Below, in pieces: positions 34,896 through 45,700 of a stretch of DNA of 64,000 bases. Position 1 is the first letter of the stretch, and each line of letters begins with the position of its first letter. The stretch lies in NCBI GenBank assembly GCA_946807835.1, contig OX327683.1:37011001-37075000 (forward strand), written 5' to 3'. The notes under the pieces are model-generated. The model saw only the letters and a list, made by a program, of their open reading frames with translations, searched no databases and was not told the origin of the DNA. Both the position numbers and the translations under genes were made by a program. Source of the stretch: Ailanthus altissimus (lineage: Eukaryota; Streptophyta; Magnoliopsida; Sapindales; Simaroubaceae).

Positions 34896-35313
34896 TGATG
34901 CCAAGTCAGATGCAGAAGCTGCTGCCAAGTCAGCCTCCAGCTAAGCAGCAAAAAGCAACTAATGGTATCGCTGCTAACACTGATGATAGTTCAAAATGAA
35001 GAGATGAAGATGAGTTCTCGAAGATAAGGCAGTGGTGCCCTTAAGTCAAGCGAGTTAAAGGAGAGTCAAAAGTTTGTTATAAATTATTAAGTGGCTGTTA
35101 GATATTTCCTGTCAAAAGTAGTCCGCTTGTATAATCATTTTCCTCGTATTCGTATAATTTTAAATAGATGCTAGCTGTGTAATATGAAGCATTTTAGAAT
35201 TTTCTTTTTTCTTTACTTTTCTCTCAAAACTTATTTTGTTTGGTTTATTTTTTCTTTTAAAATAATAATTTTCTAGAAAACTGAAAATCATCTCAAATTT
35301 TAGAATTATTTCA
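34896..35313 (+). repeat. 5' LTR of the copia element
   Basis: Starts TGATGCCAAGTCAG and ends near TTTCA just before the primer-binding-site remnant. It matches 42163-42601 in order: GCCAAGTCAGCCTCC, AGCAACTAATGGTAT, CAAAGGAGAG, TTTCCTG, AGTAGTCC, TTGTATAATC and CTGAAAATCATCT. The many mismatches and indels between the two show an old insertion. Confidence 0.75.
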
Positions 35314-35901
35314 TCGAATCAGAGTTGATGGCTACTTCTTTAAACTCAAATCGATCACGCACTTTAAATCAATGTTCTTTCGATTGGACAGAGTAACAAT
35401 TTCACATTTCCAAATACAATTAAATTAGATTGTAATAATTTCTTGCTTTGAAAGTCGCAAATGTGGCAATATTCTTGAAGATATATTAACTAGAGAAATG
35501 CTATATTCAAGTCGATTCTTAATTCAAGTTGAAGCAAATTCAAAAATTGCACCAAATTTGAATTCATTGTATAAACAATGGAGGGAACAAGACCCATTAC
35601 TTATGAGCCGGTTGTTTACTTATATGCTTGATTCCGTCTTGAGCTTAGTGATCTAATGCAAATTATCTTATGAGATCTGAAAACATCTAGAATAAATATT
35701 TGGGAGTTAGTCACTTGTAAGGCTCATTTAACTTAGATCTCAACTTTAGACAATAAAGAAAGGCAGTTTAATCATGAATGATTACTTCATAAGAGTAAAA
35801 AGTATAACAAATAATTTGATCATGGCCGGTAAACCAGTAGCAAATCAAGATCTCATTTTTTATGTGTTGGTTGGCCTTGGATCAGAATATGATCTAGTGG
35901 C

Positions 35902-38400
35902 TTGTCAATTTGGAAAGAATCATAGACAATATTTTAACTCTTTCAAAACTAAAATAAAACAACATTTAAAATAATACATATAGATGTTTGGAGACATGCA
36001 CCTACTCAATTTAGAGATGGGTATAGGTATAATGTGAGTTATATTGATGATTTCAATAGATTAACTTGGACCTACCATCTAAAATAAAATTCAAATTTTT
36101 TTTGAACCAACAAGGAGTTACATATAGATATTTTTGTCCTTACACTCATTATCGAAATAAAGAGTTACACATAGATTTCCTTGTCCTTACACTCATCATC
36201 GAAATAAAGAGTTACACATAGATTTTCTTGTCGAAATGAAAAAATAGAGAGGAAACATAGACACCTTATTGAGACAGGTTTTACTTTGTTAGCTCAAAGC
36301 AGCATGCTTTTAAAATATTAGTGGAAAACCTTTTCTATATTAATTTTATTTATTAATATAATTCCATTAACCATCTTAAACTATAAGTTACAATTTAAGT
36401 TGACATTCAATCAAAAACCAAACTATAAGTTTATGAAAGTCTTTGGTGGTTGTTGTTATCCTTGTCTTAGACCATATTCAAATCATAAGCTTGGCTTTCA
36501 CATATAAAAATGTGCTTTCTTATGACACAGCTCTAAGCACAAGGGTTATAAATGTCTAAGAGCAAAAGGAAAAATGTACATTGTTAGACATGTTAACTTT
36601 GACTAAGAAAACTTTTATTTCCTTACTGATAAGTCATTTACCAATTTGATTTCTTCTAATACAAGCAATACAACAGAAAAATACATTGCAATGAATGTGT
36701 CTTTTCTATATTGTTTCTCTGCCTTATACACAAAATTCACAATTTCACTCAACTACTGATACAATTATGTATTGCTTGTAAATTTAGAAAGAATCATAGA
36801 CAACATTTTAACTTTTTTGAAAGTAAAATAAAACAGCCTTTAAAATAATACGTATAGATGTTTGGAGACCTGCACCTACTCAATCTAGAGATGGGTATAG
36901 GTTTATGTGAGTTATATTGATGATTTCAATATATTAACTTGGATCTATCATCCAAAACAAAATTCAAAATTTTTTTTAACCAACAAGGAGTTACATATAG
37001 ATTTTCTTGTCCTTACACTCATCATCGAAATGAAAGAGTAGAGAGGAAACATAGACACCTTATTGAGACTGGTTTTACTTTGTTAGCTCAAAGCAACATA
37101 CTCTTAAAATATTAGTGAAAAATATTTTTTACATTAATTTTATTTATCAATAGAATTCCATTAACCATCCTAAATTATAAGTTACCATTTGAGTTGATAT
37201 TCAATCAAAAACCAAACTATAAGTTTATAAAAGTCTTTGGTTGTTGTTGTTATCCTTATTTTAGACTATATTCAAAGCATTAGCTTGACTTTCATATAGA
37301 AAAATGTGCTTTCTTAGGATACAGCTCTAAGCACAATGGTTATAAATGTCTAAGAGCAAAAGGAAAAATATACATTGTTAGACATGTAAACTTTGATTAA
37401 GAAAACTTTTCTTTCCTTACTGATAAGTTATTTACCAATTTGATTTCTTCTAATACAAGCAATACAACTGAAAAATACATTGCAATATGTCCTTTCTATA
37501 TTGTTTCCTTGCCTTATACACAAAAACCATAGTTTCACTTTACTACTGATACAATTATGTACTACTTGTCAAATTGGGAAGAATCATAAACAACATTTTA
37601 ACTCTTCTGAAAGTAAAATAAAATAGCCTTTAAAATAATACGTATAGATGTTTGGAGACCTGCAACTACTCAATCTAGAGATGGGTATAGGTATTATGTG
37701 AGTTATATTGATAATTTCAATAGAATAACTTGGATCTATCATCCAAAACAAAAATCAGAATTTTTTTTAATCAACAAGGAGTTACATTAGATTTTCTTGT
37801 CCTTACACTCATCATCGAAATAAAGAGTTACACATAGATTTTTTTGTCCTTACACTCATCATCAAAATGAAAGAGTGGAGAGGAAACATAGACACCTTGT
37901 TGAGATAGGTTTTACTTTGTTAGCTCAAAGCAACATGCTCTTAAAATATTAGTGAAAAACCTTTTCTACATTAATTTTATTTATCAATAGAATTTCATTA
38001 ACCATCCTAAACTATAAGTTACCATTTGAGTTGATATTTAATCAAAAACCAAACTATAAGTTTATGAAAGCCTTTGGTTGTTATTGTTATCCTTATCTTA
38101 GACCATATTCAAAGCCTAAGCTTGACTTCCACATAAAAAAATGTGCTTTCTTAGGATACAACTCTCAGCACAAGGGTTATAAATGTCTAAGAGCAAAAAG
38201 AAAAATATACATTGTTAGACATGTTAACTTTGATTAAGAAAACTTTCATTTCCTTACTGATAAGTCATTTACCAATTTGATTTCTTCTAATACAAGCAAT
38301 ACAATAGAAAAATACATTGCAGTGTGTCCTTTCTATATTGTTTCTCTGCCTTATACACAAGAACCACAATTTCACTCTAATGTTGATATAATTCCAAACA
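35902..38400 (+). repeat. Three tandem copies of an integrase segment
   Basis: Copies at about 35902-36774, 36775-37565 and 37566-38400 share the same order of phrases: AAAGAATCATAGACAACATT, TATAGATGTTTGGAGACCTG, GAGATGGGTATAGGT, CTTACACTCATCATCGAAAT, GAAACATAGACACCTTATTG, TTTGTTAGCTCAAAGCA and the line coding NQKPNYKFMKAFGCYCYP. The last copy keeps the longest open frame (38031-38237), ending IYIVRHVNFD, the copia integrase C-terminal part. Copy lengths differ through small internal repeats around AAAGAGTTACACATAGATTT. Confidence 0.9.
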
Positions 38401-38739
38401 TAAAATAGACCTCTGCAGTTAAGGACTACTCTCACACATCAGGTAATCAATTTTAAACTCATTTTATACCATAAAAATCATTTGTTACAAATGAAGACAC
38501 ACAAGCACCTGCAACACAAAGTGAAACTCAACTTTTAGCCCTAAACAAAAACAATACCAATTGCAAGAAATACAATTATTGTTAATTCACATCCAATGGT
38601 TATTAGATCAAATGATGAAAATTTTAAACTAAAAATTCTTGTTTGCCAAAATACTAAAAGAAACACCATCCACTATAACAGAAGCTTTGAAACATTCCCA
38701 CTGGAGAAAAGCATTGATAAAAGAAAATCAAAAATTGGT

Positions 38740-40760
38740 AAACAATAAAAGTTGGAGTTTAGTTCCTTATCAACCTGATTAAAAATTATTTGGTAATAAG
38801 TGGATTTTTAAAGTGAAAAAGAACCCAGATGGCAGTATAGCAAGGTATAAAGCAAGATTGGTAGTAAAAGGTTATCATTAAAATTGCAGGTGTTGATTTT
38901 TCCTGAAACTTTTAGTCCTATTGTAAAGATGGACATTAAAAAAATTGATAAATAATGCTTTCTTAAATGGACAGCTTACAAAGATAGTATACATGACTCA
39001 ACCCAAAGGGTTTGTGGTAAATGGCTAATCAAGTCATGTATAGAAGTTGAAAAGGGTATTGTATAAATTGAAGTAAAGCCCCAAGGGGTTGGTATGAGAA
39101 ACTTAAAACAACACTACCAAAGTGGGGTTTTTACAAAACTAAGTCAAAAACTTATGTGTTTGTTCAGTTGAAAGGCAAACACTCAACTTATTGATTTAGT
39201 CTATATATATGATATTATAATAACATGAGAAGATGAAGTAGCAATTTAGTCAGTGATAAAACAAATGAACAGAAAGTTTGTTTAAAAGAATTAGAGATCT
39301 CACATATTTCCTTGGTATAGAGATAACAAAGATTGGCACTGCCTTACATCTTTCTCAACCAAATAATCAAGAAACAAATATGGCAAAAGCAAAAAGTTGT
39401 CCCAATCTTATTAGTTCAAGAGCCTTTTCAAATGTGTCATTGTACAGAAATATGATTAAGGCATTATAATATGTGACACTTACAAGACCTAAGATAACCT
39501 ATGCTGTTAATGAACTTAGTCAATATCTTTCTTTTTCCACTTTAACTCACTGGCAATGCTATAAAAGACACTTAAGATATGTTGGAAACTTAACATCATG
39601 GTTTGTTATTCATATCAGGGGACTCACTAGGGCTTGTTCGGTTGAGTTTTTTAAATAGCTTTTGAAAGTAGAGCTTTTAGAATTAATGCTTTTAAGAAAA
39701 AAAACTATTGATTGTTTAGTTGTTAATTAAAAAAACTCTTTTAAAGTTTAGATCGTTTGGTTATACATTATTAAAAGTGTTTATCTATTATTAAATTACC
39801 AAAAAAAGACACTTAACAAACTTATATTCAAATTCGAAACAATTCAATATTTTCTCAAATTTAATTTCTTAAAACACAAGAATTAAATAAAATTAATACA
39901 TAATAATCAATGAATCAATATAAGTTATTATGTCTAATGTAAAAATTTAAAATAAAATAATATTTATTTTTATTTAAAAAATAAAATAATTAATAAGATT
40001 TTGGTAGATTCTTGTAAAAGTAATGGCTGTAGAAGTATGAAGATAAGATGATTTTTAAAAAAATATTGAAAATATGTGAGTTGAAAAGGATTTATTTTTA
40101 TTAAGGGTATATTATGGATATAAAAAAAATATTATTATGGTATATGTGTCATTACACAAATATAAAAAGAAGCTCAAAAGCTCTATTCCTGAAAGCTCAA
40201 AATTTGAGCTTTTGCAAGTAAATGTAAAAACAATTTAATCTCCGAAATCTTTTCTTCAATTGCAACCAAACTCCAACAAAAAAATTGAAAAGAGTTTTTG
40301 ATATTAAAAAAACTCTTTTGACCAGTAGAAAAGTCTAATCCAACGGGGGCTAAGTCTAGTAGTCTTCACTAATACTGATTGGGATTTTGGGTTGAAAATC
40401 TCATCTCTTAAAGTTCAAAGAAACAAAAAGTATAGGGCAAGATCTAACATAGAATTTGAGTATAGAGTTCTAGCTCAAGTAGCTGTTGAGATAGCTTGGT
40501 TACAATCTCTGTTTGTTGACCTTCAGTTGAAACTACCCTCAACACCCATCATCCAGTGTGACAACCAATGGGCTATATCTTTAGTTGTTAATTCAGTCTT
40601 TCATAATAGAACTAAATACATTGAAGTTGATATCCACTTTATTAAATACAGAATATTGAATGGAGAATTAAATATTAGATATATGCCATCAGATTCACAA
40701 ACAACTGATAATTTTACTAAAGCCCTTCCAATTACTCAATTTCATATTTACAAACAATGA
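38740..40760 (+). pseudogene. Copia RT and RNase H remnant, first copy (interrupted)
   Basis: Broken reading frames code [20 protein letters not shown] (about 38800), the FKRIRDLTYFLGIEITKIG segment (39278) and, past the nested MITE, an RNase H part with EIAWLQSLFVDLQLKLPSTP, CDN and RTKYIEVDIHFIKYRI (40490-40720). RT lacks an intact YVDD region because of frameshifts. It is non-functional. Confidence 0.85.
39630..40349. mobile_element. Tourist/Harbinger-like MITE nested in the copia RNase H
   Basis: A 720-base AT-rich insertion interrupts the first RNase H copy. It begins GGGCTTGTTCGGTTGAG and ends CCAACGGGGG, imperfect terminal inverted repeats of the type known for Tourist elements. CTA flanks both ends (39627-39629 and 40350-40352). 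Removing the insertion and one CTA leaves CTCACTAAGTCTAGTAG, which matches the uninterrupted paralogous site at about 41632-41648 (ATCACTAATTCTAGTAG). A longer relative is at 10600-11690. It has no transposase. Confidence 0.8.
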
Positions 40761-42120
40761 TGAAGTATAACAATCAATGTATAAAGTAAGATTGAGAGCC
40801 AAGGGTTATCATCAAACTGCAAGTGCTAATTTTTTTGAAACTTTTATTCCTGTTATGAAAGCAAGCATGAGTTATACGTAATCTTGTTGTGTTAAAAAAT
40901 GGATATTAAAATATATTGATGTAAATAATACTTTCTTAGATAGAAAGCTCACAGAGATAATATACATGACTTAGCCAGAAGGGTTTATAGTAAATGGCAA
41001 ATCAAGTCATGTATACAAACTGCAAAAGACATTGTATGAATTGAAGCAAGCCCTAAAGGCTTGGTATGAGAAACTTAAAAGCACACAATTAAAGTGAGGT
41101 TTTTATAATATTAAGTCAAACATTTATATATTGTTCAGTTGAAAGGAAGCCCTTCACTTATTGTTTTAGTCTATATGGATGGCATTATAATAATAGGATA
41201 AGATGTCGTAGCAGTTCAGTCAATGATAAAATAAATGAACAAAGAGTTTTTTTAAAAAAGAACTTGGAGATCTCGGGTATTTCCTTGATATATAGATAAC
41301 AAAGGTTAGCACTACCTTACATCTTTATCAACCAAATATGTTATAGATTTACTCAAGAAAACAAAAATGGTGGAAGTAAAAGGCCTCGTATGAGTTCATG
41401 TTTAAATTTAATAAAAGATGTTGACAAAGCTTTTTCAAATGTGTCCTTATATAGAAATATGATTGGTGCATTACAATATGTGACACTTACAAGATTTGAG
41501 ATCTTTTTTGTTGTTAACAAACTCAACTAATATCTTTCTTCTCTTATCTTTACTCATAATAATGCTGCAAAAGACTTTTAAGATATCTACAGGGAACTAA
41601 GCATCATGGTTTGTTATTCAAAATAGAAAAATCACTAATTCTAGTAGTCTTCATTGATGCTAGTTGGGCTTGTTACTCAAATAATAGAAAATTATATGGT
41701 AGCTATTATGTGTTATTGGTTGAAAATCTTATCTCTTAAAGTTCAGAAACAATGAGTAGTAGCAAGATTTAGCATAAAATCTGAGTATAAAGCTCTAGCT
41801 CAAGTAGCTAGTGAGATAGCTTGGTTATAATTTTTGTTTGTCGAGCTTTAGTTGAAACTATCATCAACACCCATTATTTGGTGTAATAACCAAAACACTA
41901 TATCTTTAGGTGTTAATTTGGTTTTTTATAATAGAATTAAACATATTGAAGTTAATGTCCACTTTGTTAAAGACAAAATATAAAATATTGAATGAGGAAT
42001 TAGATATTAGATATATGCCATCAAATTCATAGACAACTGATATTTTACTAAAACCCTTTTTATTAAAACCCTTTCAATTACTCAATTTCATACTCTCAAA
42101 TCCAAACTCAATGTCTGCCT
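40761..42120 (+). pseudogene. Copia RT and RNase H remnant, second copy
   Basis: The sequence repeats the first RT/RNase H segment without the MITE: GGTTATCATCAAACTGCAAG, the segment coding EIIYMT.PEGF and GKSSHVYKLQKTLYELKQAL (about 40940-41060), and an RNase H tail like the one near 40490-40720. Stops and frameshifts are frequent. Confidence 0.85.
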
Positions 42121-42162
42121 CTAGACATTTAAGCTTACAGAGAGATGAAAGAGAGAAGCTGC

Positions 42163-42601
42163 TAATGTGAAGTCAGATGCTACCAAGTCAGCCTCCGGCT
42201 AAGTATTAGAAAGCAACTAATGGTATTGCTACTATCATTGATGGTAATTAGAAATGAATAGATGAATATGAGTTATTGAGTACAAAGCATTGGCGCTCTT
42301 AAGCTATTAAGTTAGTCAAAGGAGAGACAAAATTTTGTTATAGGTTGTTAAGAGGTTGTCAGACATTTCCTGCCTAAAGTAGTCCACTTGTATAATCGTT
42401 TTCCTTATACTCGTGTAACTATAAATAGATGCTTGCAGTGTAATATTTCAGTTAGATCTACTCACTAATAAAAAAGTATTTCAGAATTTTCTCTCTCCTT
42501 ACTTTTCTCTCAAACGTTTTTTATTTGGTTAAATTTTCTAGAAAAATAATAATTTTTCGGGAAACTGAAAATCATCTATGATCTTAGAATTCTTTTGTAC
42601 A
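42163..42601 (+). repeat. 3' LTR of the copia element
   Basis: It follows a purine-rich tract (GAGAGATGAAAGAGAGAAG, 42140-42158). It matches the 5' LTR along its length, though the initial TG has become TA. The right border near GTACA is approximate, because the family B foldback begins directly after it. Confidence 0.7.
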
Positions 42602-42602
42602 T

Positions 42603-42778
42603 AATTAAGATATAAAATTTATGTCTTAAATATTATAATAAATATATTAATTATTAATTTATATTATAAAATAAAAAATAAAAAGTTAATAATTACTTAA
42701 TAAGTGGTGACTATCTATTTTTAACACATTATTTAAAATGTTAATTTTATATTTCAACTATAAATATATAATATTACT
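42603..42778. mobile_element. Foldback MITE, family B
   Basis: The arms AATTAAGATATAAAATTTATGT and the facing TTAATTTTATATTTCAACTATAAATATATAATATTAC are imperfect inverted copies, and the right arm closely matches the right arm of the element at 57449-57636. Non-coding and AT-rich. Confidence 0.55.
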
Positions 42779-45700
42779 CTTTCAAGTTGAGAATTATGTA
42801 TTTGCTTCTTCTTTTTTGATCGCGTCCTTGCACCTTTTTTTTACTAAACATTCAACGTCCAAAAATTGGAAAGGTAAGTTAGAATTCCCTTTCTTATTGG
42901 ATGATGATAAATTTCCTGGGAGGCGTTTCGGTTAATTTAAAATCAAGATTCTCAAGCTACAACAATTTAATTTCGGTCGATTTTAATAATTCTTCAATTA
43001 TAGATATCAATGATATTTGTATTATAATATAAAAAAAACGAAATTAAAGAGCTGAATGTGTGAAAGGGGCGAGATATTCCACTATTATGCAAGGATTTAA
43101 ACTATGATTTTTTACATTTTCCTTAAGTAATTTTTCTTTTGAACGCCAGAGTTTCTGGTCGAAAATATACCGAAGTGAACACAAATAGAATATTATTGTT
43201 ACTACCCGATTTTTTTTAATATAAAAAAAGGTATTTGAATTTAGGACTCGTAAAAAAGAAAGTAGACCTTTTTATCACGGAACTGTTAACATAATTACCC
43301 GCAACTTGAAAATCTTAATTTATAATAAGTTGAGTTCATAGTTTATAGAGACGGTAACATTGGAAGAAAAAAATCACATTTTTGTTATGAAAAAATATTT
43401 TTAATATTAATATTCGACTTTTACTTCAAAATTTTAATTAAATGATTTATTTGATATAGTATAAAAGTTAGGTTTTGTATTCAAACTCTATTCTATATTT
43501 TTGTTTTATAGTTTTTTTAAAACTTTCTCTTATATGTACTCGGTCTTTTGAGTTTTACATTACCTTAGAATTGAATTCGTTTTTGCATGTCATTGTTTTT
43601 AATCAATGCTTATTTTTGTTTGATCTTTCGAGATTTTACATGACTTTAAAATTAAATTCACACACATACATATATATATATAATATTTTGCGATTTAACC
43701 AATCTTAAAATTAGATTCACGTGTTTTTATTTTCAATTAATTTTTTAATTTATAATTTTTCTATTGTCTCTATTTAATCTCTAACTTTAAAATTAAGTTA
43801 AATCTCTTGACATTTATTTGGCCTTAAATGAAATTCATATTTAACTTGAATGAACTATTTAAATTTTATTTTTAATACTATATTAACCTAACGCTTTTAA
43901 CAACTTAAAATTATAAAGTTGACATCTATCTAACCTTAAAATTGAGTTAAATTTATTGCCATTTATTTTACCTTAAATCAAATTCATATTGAACTCGAAA
44001 AAGCTATTTAAAATTTATTTTTAATATTAATATTAACCTTACACCTTTAACAACTTAAAATTTATAATTTATAATTTTTCTCATCTTCATTTTATATCTC
44101 GACATCTATTTAATTTTAAAATTAAGATAAATCTCTTGACATTTATTTAACCTTAAATCAAATTCATATTTAACTCGAAAAAAGTTTTTTAAAATTTATT
44201 TTAATACTAATATTAATCTTACACCTTTAATAACTTAAAATTTTAAAATCAAACAATTTCTCTAATAATTTTTTTTAAAAGTTTAATTATAATATCATTG
44301 ATAATCATTAATATTACAATATAAGTCTTTTGATATAAAATTAAAAAATTATTAAAATACTACACATGAATAAAATAAATTTATTATAAGACTTATTATT
44401 CTTGAATGAAGAGATTTATTCACTCATAAAAAAAAAATTACTTACCCTTTCAAAAAAATTTATCCTCTCATAAGAGAAAATACTTACCTTTCATAAATAA
44501 ATAAAAAAATACCCTCTTTCGTAATGGATCACCTACCCTCTCTTGCATTAGGGACAAAACTTAAAACTCTTTCCCGAAACGAGCTTGGGTTACGAGCTCA
44601 ATGAGCTAAGCAATATGCTCTACTTAATATTTGAAGACGAGAACGATGAAAATGTGGAGATGGGGGAAGAAAATGGAGCCAAGCCATGTCTGTGACATCC
44701 TCCCACCATGAGAGGGTTATTTGTCAATGAACAGATGACTGCGGCATTTCCCTTTCATCATCATAACCGGCCCCATTTCAATCAATGTATAAGGACGCCA
44801 TCTCTCTCATGTGTGCCCTTTTTTCTTTTTTCTGTGTGTAATTCTTTTCATCGTGGCTGGCAAAGCAGCAAAAACAGCACTGGTACAATTATATCCATAC
44901 TTGGTAGAGAAATATTAATTTTCTAATTAGGAAACAAATAGTGAAATTGAAGATCATAATGATCCTCTATTTTTCTATGTTTCTGGGGTTTTTTTTTTTT
45001 TAAAAAAAAAACCTAAGCTGCCAGGTCTTGTTCGACGACGGGTTTCAATTTCAATTTTCAAGGGGGAAGGACAGGACGGTTTCTAAAACGCTGTGGTATA
45101 AATTTTCCACGTGGACGGTAAAGGACCTTATAAGATTGTGTGAGTGGATTTGACCGTAGACGATCCCATTTATGGAATTCTGTCGCAAGATCTTTGATGG
45201 TCCCAGTGATCCAGAGTCTAGGGACTAGCGGGTCAGCGAAGAAGACAATTTAAAAGCTGCTTAAAGGAGAATTGTAATTTTTTTTGGGAGACACTTGCGT
45301 GTGATTATCCTACACCGTAGTTTCCGTGTCCTCTCAAGTTCTTACAAGTCTCAATATGCTTTGCTTTTTTTTCCTGCGACCAAGTTTTGTTCTCGGTTAC
45401 ACAGCTGGGTACCAATTAGGGATAGGGGGTTATGACTTGTAATCTCATTTACGCCTTCACATCTTTACCAATCGAAAGAAAATGAAATGTTAGTGGCCGA
45501 TGGATCTCCGACACTATCGTTCTGTTTTATTTTACTTAATTTCTTTTGTTTTTCATCATATTCATATGCTACGAATGTATTCGCATCAATAATTTCTAAC
45601 AATTAACACACGAATATTGAACCTGGATAGAATATTTCTTTATAATAAAAGCTAAGCTATATTAATTCTAGATCACCGAATGAGTCGTTTTTGGAACCTG

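Larger units (their letters stand above)
34896..42601 (+). mobile_element. Decayed Ty1/copia LTR retrotransposon
   Basis: An old copia element about 7.7 kb long lies between two related LTRs. A primer-binding-site remnant (GAATCAGAG near 35316-35325, compare ATCAGAG of the initiator-Met type) follows the 5' LTR. A gag start (ATGGCTACTTCTTTAAACTC, 35328) and gag sequence NDYFIRVKSITNNLIMAGKP at 35777 follow. Then come integrase remnants in three tandem copies, then RT ([20 protein letters not shown] near 38800), RNase H (near 39270-40750), then a second RT/RNase H copy up to about 42100 and a purine-rich tract before the 3' LTR. Frames are broken by many stops and shifts, so it cannot encode its own proteins. 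The order gag, integrase, RT, RNase H defines copia rather than gypsy. Confidence 0.88.
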
